A program made the position numbers and the translations under genes. A DNA stretch of 64,000 nucleotides, taken from Microvirga sp. (GTDB taxonomy: Bacteria > Pseudomonadota > Alphaproteobacteria > Rhizobiales > Beijerinckiaceae). Where the stretch lies: the NCBI GenBank assembly GCA_029266525.1, contig JAQSWQ010000022.1, positions 17,562-81,561 on the forward strand, in the 5' to 3' direction. Shown one piece after another: positions 19,103 through 29,475 of the stretch. The notes below the pieces were generated by a model. It had not been told where the DNA came from, ran no database searches, and saw only the letters and a program-made list of their open reading frames with translations. The stretch's first letter is position 1, and the number at the start of each line of letters is the position of its first letter.

Positions 19103-20101
19103 CTAGTCGATCACCTCGTCGGCGAGCGCGAGGACCGTGTTCGGGATCGCGATAGCGAGCGCCTTCGCGGTTCGAAGATTGATCACCAGCTCGAATTTGG
19201 TCGACTGTATGACCGGCAGGTTGGCCGGCTTCTCGCCCTTCAGGATACGCGCCGTGTAGTTTCCGGCCTGCTGCATCAAATCGACGAAATCCGCGCCGTA
19301 GCTCGCAAGTCCGCCGGCCTCCGCATAGTCGCGCGTGTCGAAGATCGTCGGCACGCCCTGGCGCACAGCAAGCGCCGCGATCTTGTCCCGACGTATATAG
19401 AAGAAGGCATCCGGCCCAAAGACCACAACGGTTCCGGCCTGCCGGGGAAGAATCGCGAAGGCAGCTTCTATCTCTTCATCCGTGCTGGCGCGCAGGACGC
19501 GGATCGCAATGCCCAGTGTTGCGGCACCTGCCAAGAGCTCCTTCGTGTAGCTCTCCGTCAAGGGCGAGGTTGGGTTGACGAGGGCGAAATAATCTGCCGC
19601 CCGCGGCACAAGCTCGCGACAGATGGCGAGCCGCTTGGCCGCGAGGTCGGCTTTCAGCGACGCAACGCCAGTGACGTTACCGGCGGGCCGGCTGAGGCTC
19701 GTGACGAGGCCGAGCCCGATCGGATCGCCGCCGGTCGCGAAGACCACCGGGACGGTTGCGGTCGCCTGCTTGGCGGCAAGCGCCGCTGGCGCGCTGCCGG
19801 GCGTCACGATCACCGCCACCTCGCGGCGGACGAGATCGGCCGCGAGCTCCGGCAGCCGATCGGCCCTCCCCTCGGCCCAGCGGTATTCGATCGCCACATC
19901 AGCGCCCTCGGCGAAGCCGGCCTCCGTGAGGCCCCGGCGGAAGCCTTCGAGCCGTTTGGCGTTGGCTTCGGGCGAGCCCGAATGCAGGAAGCCGATCACC
20001 GGCAGTGACCGCGGCTGCGCGCGCCCGATGATCGGCCAGGTCGCCGCGGCCGCGAGAACCCCGATGAACGCGCGCCGGCAGGGTCTCGCAATCGCCGTCA
20101 T
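19103..20101 (-). CDS. ABC transporter substrate-binding protein (ABC_sub_bind / DUF534 type)
   Basis: A 332-residue exported protein of the ABC_sub_bind family (PF04392). It has a Tat-like leader (CRRAFIGVLAAAATWPIIGRAQP), then VIGFLHSGSPEANAKRLEGFRRGL and IEYRWAEGRADRLPELAADLV, both typical. A later PTIFDTRDYAEAGGLASYGADF and C-terminal ELVINLRTAKALAI complete the fold. ATG 20101 overlaps the stop of the HIT gene by 4 bases. No permease or ATPase gene is nearby, so it is an orphan receptor, which is common for this family. The ligand is unknown. Confidence 0.88.
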   Translation of the reverse strand: MTAIARPCRRAFIGVLAAAATWPIIGRAQPRSLPVIGFLHSGSPEANAKRLEGFRRGLTEAGFAEGADVAIEYRWAEGRADRLPELAADLVRREVAVIVTPGSAPAALAAKQATATVPVVFATGGDPIGLGLVTSLSRPAGNVTGVASLKADLAAKRLAICRELVPRAADYFALVNPTSPLTESYTKELLAGAATLGIAIRVLRASTDEEIEAAFAILPRQAGTVVVFGPDAFFYIRRDKIAALAVRQGVPTIFDTRDYAEAGGLASYGADFVDLMQQAGNYTARILKGEKPANLPVIQSTKFELVINLRTAKALAIAIPNTVLALADEVID

Positions 20102-20520
20102 TTCAGCGCCGCCCGGATCGCCTGCGCATGCCGCTGGAGGTCCTCCTTCGCCGCCATGGCTCCCGTGTGGGGGCGCAGCGACACGCCCTCCCAGCGCGGC
20201 AGGATGTGGAAGTGCAGATGGAAGACCACTTGGCCGCCGGCGCTCTCGTTGAACTGCTGCAGGGTGATGCCGTCGGCATTCATCCCCGCCTTCACCGCGC
20301 GGGCGAGCTTCTGCACGGTGGCGATCGCGCGCTCGAGGTCCTGCGGGTCGGCGTCGAGGAGGTTGCGGGATGGGTTCTTCGGGATGACCAGCACATGCCC
20401 GTCGGCGCGGGGCATGATGTCCATGAAGGCAAAGGTGTGCTCGTCCTCGTAGACCTTCTCGCATGGCAATTCGCCGCGCAGGATCTTCGCGAAGATGTTG
20501 TTCGGGTCGTAAGTGGTCAT
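20098..20520 (-). CDS. HIT family protein (histidine triad nucleotide hydrolase)
   Basis: A 140-residue cytosolic HIT protein, a Hint-type phosphoramidase or nucleotidyl hydrolase. It starts MTTYDPNNIFAKILRGELPCEKVYED and has MPRADGHVLVIPKNPSRNLLD, with the active-site triad in GGQVVFHLHFHILPRW. The length fits alphaproteobacterial Hint proteins. The start at 20520 is set by the conserved N-terminus; the much longer open frame upstream is a shadow of the next gene. It precedes the substrate-binding protein gene with a 4-base overlap. Confidence 0.95.
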   Translation of the reverse strand: MTTYDPNNIFAKILRGELPCEKVYEDEHTFAFMDIMPRADGHVLVIPKNPSRNLLDADPQDLERAIATVQKLARAVKAGMNADGITLQQFNESAGGQVVFHLHFHILPRWEGVSLRPHTGAMAAKEDLQRHAQAIRAALK

Positions 20521-20579
20521 GGAGGCCTCGTGAAAGCGGCGCACCATGCACAGCGGCGTCGAACGCGTCCAGCGCCGGT

Positions 20580-21808
<1,229 letters not shown>

Positions 21809-21812
<4 letters not shown>

Positions 21813-22594
21813 GTCGCCGCCTCGGCCTCGGCAAGGTCCGGCGGGCCTTCGGGATCGAAGCCCTCGAACACGATCTGGTCGGCATGGAGCGCGGCGCGGC
21901 GGCGGTCGGGCTCGCCCCGCACCGTCCAGGCCATCACCGGCGTTTGATTGAAATGCCGGCACAGGAACGGCGCGGCGCAGGGCAGGTCGGCGACCCGCCA
22001 GGACAGGAAGTCGGGCTCGGTCGCGCCGAAATGCAGGAGGTTCGCCATCTCGTGCTTGAGCTCGGCCGGGAGCATGTTCCAGGTCGGGTGGTCGTAGACG
22101 CTCTCGGCGACGATGCCGCGCGGGAGCTCCGGCGCGACCCTGCGCACGGCGGCGACCACGAAGGGATCGAACGACTTCACCGCGACCGGCCCCGCGTAAG
22201 AAACGAGAAGCTCGAGGGTGCGGCGCGTCAGGGTGAGGTCGTGGTCGAAGCGGCTCTTGACCTCGACGATGAGCGGCACGCGTGCGCCGATGCGGGCCAG
22301 GAGCTCGGCCAAGGTCGGGACGCGGTCGGCCGCGCCGCCGATCGCGAGCCGCGCGAGCTCGCCGGCGCGTCGCTCGCGAACCAGTCCTTTCTCGGCGGTC
22401 AGACGGTCGAGCGTGAAATCGTGGAACACCACCGCCTCGCCGTCTGCGGTGTCCTGCACGTCGCATTCGACGGCGTAGCCGCGGGCGGCGGCGGCCTCGG
22501 CGGCGGAAAGCGTGTTCTCGAAGCGGCCGGCGGCGGCATCATGCAGCCCGCGATGGGCAATCGGACGCGCGACGAGCCAGTCCGGCGCGTTCAT
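21809..22594 (-). CDS. Glycerophosphodiester phosphodiesterase family protein
   Basis: A 261-residue GDPD-domain protein predicted to hydrolyse glycerophosphodiesters to glycerol-3-phosphate and an alcohol. The catalytic elements are all visible: IAHRGLHD (His-Arg), the metal ligands in YAVECDVQDTADGEAVVFHD (Glu, Asp and His), and a later PLIVEVKS with the second Glu. It has no signal peptide, so it is cytosolic, unlike GlpQ. Both ends overlap neighbours by 4 bases (RidA upstream, acyltransferase downstream), so RidA-GDPD-DUF482-HIT-SBP may form one operon. Confidence 0.93.
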
Positions 22595-23067
22595 CGGACC
22601 TCGAACATCGCCTCGACCTCGACCGCAGCGTCGAGCGGGAGCTCGGCAACGCCGATGGTCGAGCGGGCATGCCGCCCGCGGTCCCCGAGCACCGCGACCA
22701 TGAGATCCGAGGCGCCGTTCATGACCTGTGCAAGCGCGGCAAAGCTCGGATCGGCATTGATGAAGCCGCCGAGGCGCACGCAGCGCACGATGGCCTCGAG
22801 ATCGCCCAGCGCGGCGCGCATCTGGGCCAGGAGATTGATGGCGCAGAGCCGGGCCGCCTCCTGACCGGCCTCGAGCGGCACGCCCGCCCCGAGCTTGCCC
22901 TTGTGGCGGTCGGCGATCTTGCCGTCCGGCCCGAGGCAGATCTGGCCCGACACCACGACGAGATTGCCCATGCGCACGAAGGGCACGTAGTTCGCGACCG
23001 GCGCCGCGGCCGGAGGCAGCGCGATCCCGAGTTCCTGCAGCCGTTTGTCGATCGCGCCCATCGCCAT
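22591..23067 (-). CDS. RidA family protein (YjgF/YER057c/UK114)
   Basis: A 158-residue RidA-like protein. RidA enzymes deaminate reactive enamine/imine intermediates released by PLP-dependent enzymes. The sequence has the longer YjgF-like subfamily layout with VVVSGQICLGPDGKIADRHKGKLG and a C-terminal HARSTIGVAELPLDAAVEVEAMFEV. The Arg in RSTIGVAELP matches the catalytic Arg of active RidAs. It is probably a cytosolic trimer. It overlaps the downstream GDPD gene by 4 bases and diverges from the EipB gene, whose start is 107 bases away. Confidence 0.93.
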   Translation of the reverse strand: MAMGAIDKRLQELGIALPPAAAPVANYVPFVRMGNLVVVSGQICLGPDGKIADRHKGKLGAGVPLEAGQEAARLCAINLLAQMRAALGDLEAIVRCVRLGGFINADPSFAALAQVMNGASDLMVAVLGDRGRHARSTIGVAELPLDAAVEVEAMFEVR

Positions 23068-23174
23068 CTCCCCGCCACCTTTGCCCTTTCTCGCCTATGG
23101 TCGAAATCCGGGCAAGACGCGGCGTTGCCGCGACTCGCGGCCCTTCCTATTCTGCGCCGAGCGAAGGAAAACGC

Positions 23175-24011
23175 ATGCACAGCTCGAACGCCGCGCCGCT
23201 CCTGCTTGCCGGGATGCTCGCCTCCTCGGCCGCGCTCGCACAGCCGACCGCGGGCGTGCCGCTCGCGGCGCACCGGGTGGTCTACGATCTGTCGCTTGCC
23301 GGCGCGACCGGGCCGCGCGGGCTCGAGGCGGCCCGGGGACGGATCGCCTTCGACTTCCTCGGCGACAATTGCGACGGCTATGCGCTGACCTATCGCCAGG
23401 TGACGGTGCTCGAGGGCGGCGACATCGGAGCCCGCACCTCGGACCTTCGCACCGCCACCTTCGAGAGCGGAGACGGGCGCAGCTTCCGGTTCAAGACCGA
23501 GTCCGACACGCAAGGCGCGCCGGCGAAGAAGCTCGACGGCGACGCCGAGCGCCGCAAGGACGGCGTCCTCGCCGTCACCCTGAAGCAGCCGCAACGCGAC
23601 CGCCTGACCTTCGGCGACGACCCCGTCTTCCCCTCCGACCATATGAAGCGGCTGATCGCGGCGGCGCGGGCCGGCGAGACGACGCTCTCCATCAAGATGT
23701 TCGACGGCTCGGACGACGGCCGCAAGGTCTACGACACGCTCGCCGTGATCGGGCGCAAGATCGAGCCGGGCACGGACAACGCCGTCGAGGAGGCGCTGCG
23801 CACCGAGGCGATGCGCAAGCTCGCGCGCTGGCCGGTGACGCTGAGCTATTTCAACGCCGGGCGCGGCGAGCAGACGCCGGTGTACGTGATCTCGTTCGAG
23901 CTCTACGAGAACGGCGTCAGCCGCGCGCTCAAGCTCGACTACGGCGAGTTCGCGCTGAAGGGCGAGGTCACGCGCTTCGAGTTGTTGCCCGGCAAGGATT
24001 GTCAGCGCTGA
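23175..24011 (+). CDS. eipB: Cell envelope integrity protein EipB (DUF1849)
   Basis: A 278-residue periplasmic beta-rich protein of the EipB/DUF1849 family. It begins with a signal peptide ending ALAQP, followed by AAHRVVYDLSLAGATGPRGLEAARG, the family hallmark, and GDNCDGYALTYRQ. Two conserved Cys (GDNC and the C-terminal GKDC) match the disulfide described in Brucella EipB. EipB is needed for envelope integrity in Brucella. Start ATG 23175 has AAGGA upstream and opens directly into the signal peptide. The 3' end overlaps the convergent dinB gene by 10 bases. Confidence 0.92.
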   Translation: MHSSNAAPLLLAGMLASSAALAQPTAGVPLAAHRVVYDLSLAGATGPRGLEAARGRIAFDFLGDNCDGYALTYRQVTVLEGGDIGARTSDLRTATFESGDGRSFRFKTESDTQGAPAKKLDGDAERRKDGVLAVTLKQPQRDRLTFGDDPVFPSDHMKRLIAAARAGETTLSIKMFDGSDDGRKVYDTLAVIGRKIEPGTDNAVEEALRTEAMRKLARWPVTLSYFNAGRGEQTPVYVISFELYENGVSRALKLDYGEFALKGEVTRFELLPGKDCQR

Positions 24012-25276
24012 GGGCGGAAGGCGAGGCCACGCTGGACCGCCGCGTCGCCGAATTTGTCCCGCAGCCGGTCGACTGCGGCCTCGCGCTTCGCCATGCGCAT
24101 GACCTCGGTGTCGGAAAGATCGCCGCGGTCCGCCTCGGCGGCATCGCATAGGTCCGACGCGCCGATGCCGATCAACCGGTAAGCGGTGCCGTCGCATTCG
24201 GCCCGCAGGAGCCGGCGCGAGGCCTCGAACAGCCGCGTCGCGAGCTGCGTCGCCGGCATTCCCGAGCCGGTGCGGGTGCGCAGCTGGAACTGCGCGTCCT
24301 TGAGCTTGAGGACGACGGCACGCCCGGCAAGCCCCGCGGCCTTGAGCCGCCGCGACACTCTTTCCGACAGCCGCCACAGCACGCGCTCGAGCTCCTCGAA
24401 ATTGTGCAGATCCGTGTCGAAGGTGGTCTCGGCCGAGACGCTCTTCGTCGCGCGCTCCGGGCGCACGGGCCGGGCGTCCTCGCCCTTTGCGAAGCGGATG
24501 AGCTCGCCCGCCTCGCGTCCGAGCACGCCGGCAAGGTCGCGGAGCGGCGTCGCGCGCACATGGCGCAGATGCGTGATTCCGATCTTCGCGAGCCGCGCCT
24601 GCGCAGCCGCCCCGATGCCCGGCACGACGCCGACCGGCAGATCCGCGAGCCTCGCCGCCGTCTCGGCGCGTCCGATGATCGAGAAGCCGCGCGGCTTGTC
24701 GAGATCGGAGGCGAGCTTCGCCAGGAACTTGTTGTGCGAAAGCCCGACCGAGACCGTGATGCCGATCTCGTCCTCCACCCGCTTCGCAAAGCGCACCAGC
24801 GTCACGGCGGGGCTTGCATGGTGGAGGCGCTCGGTGCCGGAAAGGTCGAGGAAGGCCTCGTCGATCGAGACCGGCTCGACGAGCGGAGTGAGCTCGAGCA
24901 TCAATGCGCGCACCTCGCGGCCGACCTTGCGGTACTTGTCGATGTTCGGCTTGATCACCACCGCGTCGGGACAGGCCTTGAGCGCCTTGAACATCGGCAT
25001 CGCCGAGCGCACGCCGGACGTGCGGGCGACGTAGCAGGCGGTCGCGACGACCCCGCGCTTGCCGCCGCCGACGAGCACCGGCTTCTCGCGCAAGGCCGGG
25101 TCGTCGCGCTTTTCGATCGCCGCGAAGAAAGCGTCGCAATCGACATGGGCGATAGCGAGCGCGTCGCGCTCGGGATGGGCGAGAAGGCGAGGGGAGCCGC
25201 AAGCCGGGCAGCGGAAGCCCGAAGCGCGCGGCTCGGCCTCGCTGAGGCAGTCGCGGCAGAGCGCCGGTCCGGGCAT
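24002..25276 (-). CDS. dinB: DNA polymerase IV (Y family)
   Basis: A 424-residue translesion polymerase. An N-terminal zinc-ribbon-like element (Cys 7, 10, 23 and 26) precedes the core and is typical of alphaproteobacterial copies. The catalytic site is intact: AHVDCDAFFAAIE with the first metal Asp, and SIDEAFLDL with the Asp-Glu pair. It continues through SHNKFLAKLASDLDKPRG, the helix-hairpin-helix VGVVPGIGAAAQARL and the little finger. The C-terminal end lacks a clear beta-clamp motif by eye. DUF3572 lies 5 bases upstream on the same strand. Regulation is not evident; no SOS box was found by eye. Confidence 0.96.
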   Translation of the reverse strand: MPGPALCRDCLSEAEPRASGFRCPACGSPRLLAHPERDALAIAHVDCDAFFAAIEKRDDPALREKPVLVGGGKRGVVATACYVARTSGVRSAMPMFKALKACPDAVVIKPNIDKYRKVGREVRALMLELTPLVEPVSIDEAFLDLSGTERLHHASPAVTLVRFAKRVEDEIGITVSVGLSHNKFLAKLASDLDKPRGFSIIGRAETAARLADLPVGVVPGIGAAAQARLAKIGITHLRHVRATPLRDLAGVLGREAGELIRFAKGEDARPVRPERATKSVSAETTFDTDLHNFEELERVLWRLSERVSRRLKAAGLAGRAVVLKLKDAQFQLRTRTGSGMPATQLATRLFEASRRLLRAECDGTAYRLIGIGASDLCDAAEADRGDLSDTEVMRMAKREAAVDRLRDKFGDAAVQRGLAFRPQR

Positions 25277-25281
25277 CGGGC

Positions 25282-25593
25282 TCAGTCCGGGAACGCGGCC
25301 GGCGAGAGAAGCCGGCGCGCCTGCATCACGCTCTCCGGCTTCACGCCCGCCTCGTCGGCGAAGGCAAGGAGCAGATCCTCGTCCTGCGCGACATAATCCA
25401 TAAGGCCGGCGAGGAAGTCCGGGGATTGCGCCGCAGCGCGCAGCGTGTCGGGCCGCATGCCGCTCGAATCAAGGAAGCGCACTAGCCGCTCAGGCGAGCG
25501 GCCGAGGAAGCCGAGCGCCTCGACTGCGAGCGCTTCCGCCCGCGCATGGTCCATGGCCGCGGCACGGGCTCGGGGATTAGGTTTGGGATTCAT
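25282..25593 (-). CDS. DUF3572 family protein
   Basis: A 103-residue helical protein of the alphaproteobacterial DUF3572 family: AEALAVEALGFLGRSPERLVRFLDSSGM followed by LRAAAQSPDFLAGLMDYVAQDEDLLLAFADE. The start is ATG 25593; the frame extends two codons to a TTG. It is co-transcribed with dinB (5-base gap) and divergent from divK with 79 bases between starts. DUF3572 next to divK is a conserved arrangement in Rhizobiales, which supports the identity. Function is unknown. Confidence 0.88.
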   Translation of the reverse strand: MNPKPNPRARAAAMDHARAEALAVEALGFLGRSPERLVRFLDSSGMRPDTLRAAAQSPDFLAGLMDYVAQDEDLLLAFADEAGVKPESVMQARRLLSPAAFPD

Positions 25594-25672
25594 CAACAAG
25601 TCTCGGCTAAGGCTATCTTCCGACGGATCGGGGGCGGCGTGAAGGGCGGCTTACGCCGACGGGACGACAGCG

Positions 25673-26041
25673 ATGAAAAAGACCGTGCTCATTGTCGAGG
25701 ACAATGAGCTCAACATGAAGCTCTTCAACGATCTCCTCGAGGCGCACGGCTATGCCACGCTCAAGACCGGCAACGGCATCGAGGCGCTCGAGCTCGCGCG
25801 CGCCCACCGGCCGGACCTGATTCTCATGGACATCCAGCTGCCGGAGGTCTCCGGGCTCGAGGTCACGAAGTGGCTGAAGGAAGACGACGAGCTGAAGGCG
25901 ATCCCGGTGATCGCAGTCACCGCCTTCGCCATGAAGGGCGACGAGGAGCGCATCCGCGAAGGCGGGTGCGAGGCCTATCTCTCGAAGCCGATCTCGGTCG
26001 CCAAGTTCCTGGCGACCGTCCGCACCTATCTCGGCGAGTGA
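25673..26041 (+). CDS. divK: Single-domain response regulator DivK
   Basis: A 122-residue receiver-only protein that in Caulobacter and Rhizobiales controls cell polarity and CtrA activity through DivL/Cck[28 protein letters not shown] carries the acidic pocket, the phospho-acceptor is Asp53 in [10 protein letters not shown], Thr is in [10 protein letters not shown] and Lys in LSKPIS. There is no output domain. It is followed 9 bases later by pleD, the classic divK-pleD operon. The ATG lies just after a small CGGCGT/ACGCCG inverted repeat. Confidence 0.97.
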   Translation: MKKTVLIVEDNELNMKLFNDLLEAHGYATLKTGNGIEALELARAHRPDLILMDIQLPEVSGLEVTKWLKEDDELKAIPVIAVTAFAMKGDEERIREGGCEAYLSKPISVAKFLATVRTYLGE

Positions 26042-26050
26042 GCCCCCCGC

Positions 26051-27417
26051 ATGAGCGCCCGCGTCCTCGTCGTCGATGACATCTTCCCTAACGTCAAGCT
26101 CTTGGAAACCAAGCTGACGGCCGAGTATTTCGACGTCGTCACTGCCATGAACGGCCCCGATGCTCTCGCGCTCTGCGACCAGGGGCTCGCCGACATCGTC
26201 CTTCTCGACGTGATGATGCCCGGCATGGATGGATTCGAGGTCTGCCGGCGGCTCAAGAACGCGCCGCTCACCGCGCATCTTCCGGTGGTCATGGTGACCG
26301 CCCTCGACCAGCCGAGCGACCGCCTCAAAGGTCTCGACGCCGGCGCCGACGATTTCCTGACCAAGCCCGTCGACGACACGGCATTGATGGCGCGCGTGCG
26401 CAGCCTCGTGCGGCTCAAGGCCGTGACCGACGAGATGCGCACTCGAGCCTTGGCCTCGCGCGAGTTCGGCATCGGCGACCCGCTCGCCGCGGCCGTCGCC
26501 GAGACCGGCTTGAACGCGAAGGTGCTCCTCGTCGACGACCGCGCGAGCTCCTTCGAGCGGCTCGCGACCGCGCTCGGGCAGTACCACCGGGTCGAGATCG
26601 AGCGCGATCCGCACCAAGCCCTGATCAAGGCGGCGGACGGCGGTTACGAGCTCGTGCTCGTGAGCCTCGATCTCCAGGGCTTCGATGGGCTTCGCTTGTG
26701 CAGCCAGCTGCGCTCGCTCGACCGCACCGCCGCCGTGGTGATGATCGCCGAGGCCGACGACCGCGCGCGGATCCTGCGCGGGCTCGACATCGGCGTGCAC
26801 GATTTTCTCGTGCGTCCGGTCGATCGCAACGAACTCGTCGCGCGGGTGCGCACGCAGGTGCGGCGCAAGCGCTTCTCGGACAGCTTGCGCGAGACCGTCC
26901 AGGCCTCGATGGAGCTGGCCGTCACCGATCCGCTCACCGGCCTCCACAACCGCCGCTATCTCGACAGCCATTTCGCCGCGCTCTTCGAGGAAGCGGCGGC
27001 GCGCGGGCGGCAGCTCTCGTAGTCCTCCTCGACATCGACCGCTTCAAGGCGATCAACGATTCCTATGGCCACGACGCCGGCGACGAGGTGCTGCGGGAAT
27101 TCGCCAAGCGCGTGCGTGCCCATACCCGCGGCATTGACCTTCTCGCCCGCTACGGCGGTGAGGAGATCGTGGTCGCCGTGCCGGACACGGCCCTCGAGGG
27201 CGCCGAGGCCGTCGCCGAGCGCATTCGCGAACGCATCGAGGCGACTGTGTTTCCGATCCACCGCGGCACCCGCGCGGTGCCGGTGACGGTGTCGATCGGC
27301 GTTGCGGCGCGCCAGCTTGAAGACCGGGCGGCAGGCGAGATGCTGAAGCGCGCCGATCTCGCGCTCTACCGGGCAAAGCAGGAAGGACGCAACAAGGTCA
27401 TCGCCGCGGCCGCCTGA
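26051..27417 (+). pseudogene. pleD: pleD, REC-REC-GGDEF diguanylate cyclase with a frameshift
   Basis: PleD makes cyclic di-GMP during the swarmer-to-stalked transition. Receiver 1 has Asp53 in IVLLDVMMPGMD; receiver 2 is the degenerate adaptor type (VLVSLDLQGFDGLRL), as in Caulobacter PleD. The GGDEF domain starts DPLTGLHNRRYLDSHF. At 27020 a TAG stops the frame after RGRQLS. The rest resumes one frame over with VVLLDIDRFKAINDSYGHDAGDE, the inhibitory site RGID, the active site RYGGEEI and a normal C-terminus to 27417. Adding one base near 27016-27018 restores a full PleD. Either a 1-base sequencing error or a real mutation that leaves receivers without a cyclase. Confidence 0.9.
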
Positions 27418-27558
27418 GCCGCGGGCACGTCGTCGCCGGCCAAAGGGCAGCGGAGAGGCGGGATCGGCGCGGGACCGGCACTGGCGATCCTGGATAGGCC
27501 GCCGCGCAGCTCTCGGGGATGACCCCGCAGGCGCGCCTGGAAACCAAAACACTTAATA

Positions 27559-27573
27559 TTAACAATCAATTAA
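27559..27573 (+). promoter_or_regulatory. Full CtrA binding site (TTAA-N7-TTAA)
   Basis: TTAACAATCAATTAA is an exact match to the CtrA full-site consensus TTAA-N7-TTAA, in an AT-rich island within very GC-rich DNA. Another TTAA lies 6 bases upstream (27553). It sits 142 bases past the pleD stop. On the plus strand it precedes the candidate small RNA by about 30 bases, the spacing expected if CtrA binds over a -35 region. Confidence 0.7.
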
Positions 27574-27599
27574 GAGGCGCGGCGCGCGTCCATGTCCTT

Positions 27600-27799
27600 G
27601 TCTGTCGACGGCTGCTCTGTAGGTTGGCCTGGGAGGCCGGGCGCATGTCGCGCGGCCAACCAAAGGCCCATCGGATGCCCAGGTCCGCCGCATCTTCCTG
27701 GGTAGTCGTGGGCTCGGCCGGCCCGGGGGCGGTTCGTGCCTCCTCATCGCCGCTCCCGGCCGGCCACCAACGCGAAAGGCGCCCTTCCGGGCGCCTTTT
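27600..27799 (+). ncRNA. Candidate structured small RNA downstream of a CtrA site
   Basis: No conserved protein is encoded here. In order I see hairpin 1 (GGTTGGCC 27622-27629 with GGCCAACC 27654-27661), hairpin 2 (CCCAGG 27678-27683 with CCTGGG 27697-27702, extendable by a G-U and a T-A pair) and hairpin 3. Hairpin 3 is a stem of about 16 pairs, 27716-27732 with 27748-27765, with one bulged C. Its loop shows CCTCCTC (27739-27745), an anti-Shine-Dalgarno motif typical of alphaproteobacterial regulatory RNAs. A terminator at 27778-27799 ends the unit. The 5' end is estimated from the CtrA site and is uncertain. I do not recognise an Rfam family; it lacks the SRP, tmRNA and RNase P signatures. 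Confidence 0.55.
27778..27799 (+). terminator. Strong bidirectional rho-independent terminator
   Basis: GGCGCCC (27778-27784) pairs with GGGCGCC (27789-27795) across TTCC and is followed by TTTT. AAA precedes the stem, so it can also act on the minus strand, where the TadG-like gene stops 27 bases away. Confidence 0.85.
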
Positions 27800-27823
27800 C
27801 CGTTTCGACGAGAGGCGGGGCGC

Positions 27824-29475
27824 CTAGTTCGAGATGCGCAGCTTCGTCAATTCCGTGCCGATCTCGGTGAACACCGAGCCGAGGCCGCTCGCCGAGGTCA
27901 CCATCCAGAACTTGTCCTTGCTGGTGGCGCAGTTCTCGAGCAGCGTCGATTTCGGATCGCCGTCCGTGTTGACGTGAACGGCGTAGATCGTGATCCCGGC
28001 GGCCTTGACGTTGGCGCAGGTGCCGAGCGTCGCCGATTCGAACATCCGCTTGTCGACCGAGGCGTTCGTCGATGAGCCGTTGCCGTACCAGCGGTTCAGG
28101 GTGTTGAGGCCGTCCGACATCAGCACGATGGCCTGATTGTAGCTGTAGTTCGGGTCCTTGGCAGGCGGCGCCGGGAAGGGGCCGCCGCCGACGAGCGACT
28201 GCCAGCCCCAGACGAGCCCGATCGGCTGGTTGGTCGCGCCGAGCGGGTAGAGATTGTCGACGAGGTTCTTCAGACTCGACCAGTTGTAGGTCAGCGCCAT
28301 CACCGGAGCGGAGCAATTGGCGTTCTGCTCGGCGGGGAAGAGGCTCGCCGGCGTGCCCGCGGAAGGCGCCGTCACCTTCCGGTCGTAGTCTTCGCTCGGG
28401 CCGTTCGAGGCGCCGCGGTCGGTGACGCAGCCGTTCCAGGTGCTGCGCGCATTCTTGATCCAGTTGTGCTGGTAGCTCGTGGCCGTGCAAAGCTTGTCCT
28501 TGCCCTTGCCTGAGCAGGAGCAGTTCGGGGTCGAGCCGCAGCTCGCATCGGATCCCGAGTCCACGGTCGTGGTGACCGGCACGCTGTTGTAGCAGCCGTT
28601 GTAGACGATCCCGACCTTGCTCGAGTCCTTGTTGCCGGAGTCGGGGCTCGGGCAGATATAGCCTCTATAGGCGCCGCTCGAGGGGATTTCGGAGACCGCG
28701 GTGGTGCTGGTCGGACCCGCGGTGCAGCGGAAGCCGTGGCTGCTGTTGGTGAACGGGCAATCGTCGCCCGGCCCGATACTGCTCCAGTTGCTCGGCTTGG
28801 AATTCTTCAGGATGGCCGGCTGGGACTCCCAATCCGTCCAGTCGATCCAGTCAGCATTGTGGTTGCTCGCCCCGACATTGACGTTCTTGCTGAACGGGAT
28901 GAGCGAGGCGTAGACGTCCCCGTCGCCGGCGGCGGCGCTCTTGAGCTGATCGAGCAGATTCTTAGCCGCGGTTTTCATCGCGCCCATCTTGCCGTCGCTG
29001 TTCATGGAACCGGTGGTGTCGAGCACGAGCGCGATGCGAAGCCTCGTGTTGCCCCACTTGACCTCCGAGTTGGCGGCAACATCGATCTTGTCGAACCCGG
29101 CCATCTTGGTGAACGAGGTCGACAGCGAGGCGGACGCGTCGATGGTCAGGCGGGAGCCGCCGCTCTTCGTATAGGAGGCGTTCACCGCGACGTTCGAGAC
29201 GTTCAGTTTGCCGAGGCGGCTCTTGAAGGTGGCGGCGGCGAGACTCTGGAGCTCGGCGCTGCTGAGATTCGGGGCGTCCCTGGAAAGCGCGAGAGCTGTC
29301 GAATCGGCGGCGGACTGCATCGCGGTCTGGAGCGAAGACGCCCGGCTGTAGTCCATCGCCGCCCCCGCAACCCCGAGGAGGGGGATTAGAGCCAATGCGA
29401 AGAGGAGCGCTACCGCCCGTCTTCATGGCGGCGAAGCCGATCGAGCAGTTCGGGAATTGGACCAAAGACACGCAC
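27824..29475 (-). pseudogene. TadG-like pilus assembly protein with VWA domain, apparent N-terminal frameshift
   Basis: A Tad/Flp pilus-type protein of the TadE/TadG N-terminal family: a hydrophobic helix (ALLFALALIPLLGVAGAAMDYSRA), a pseudopilin-like region, then a VWA domain with MIDAS LVLDTTGSMNSDGKMG and a later VLMSDGLNTL. A Cys-rich insert (about 12 Cys) lies in the middle. The uninterrupted frame starts only at an unlikely TTG (29395) inside the helix. In the next frame, GTG 29475 with GGGAGG just upstream gives MRVFGPIPELLDRLRRHEDGR, a normal TadG N-terminus, which hits TAG at 29412-29410. One added base near 29410-29416 joins them. A sequence error is as likely as real loss. Confidence 0.82.

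Noticed and set aside
27592..27827. Small open frames on the plus strand after pleD
   Set aside because: Arg/Ser/Pro-rich products that run through the terminator stem, without conservation clues. Hairpins explain the stretch better as RNA.
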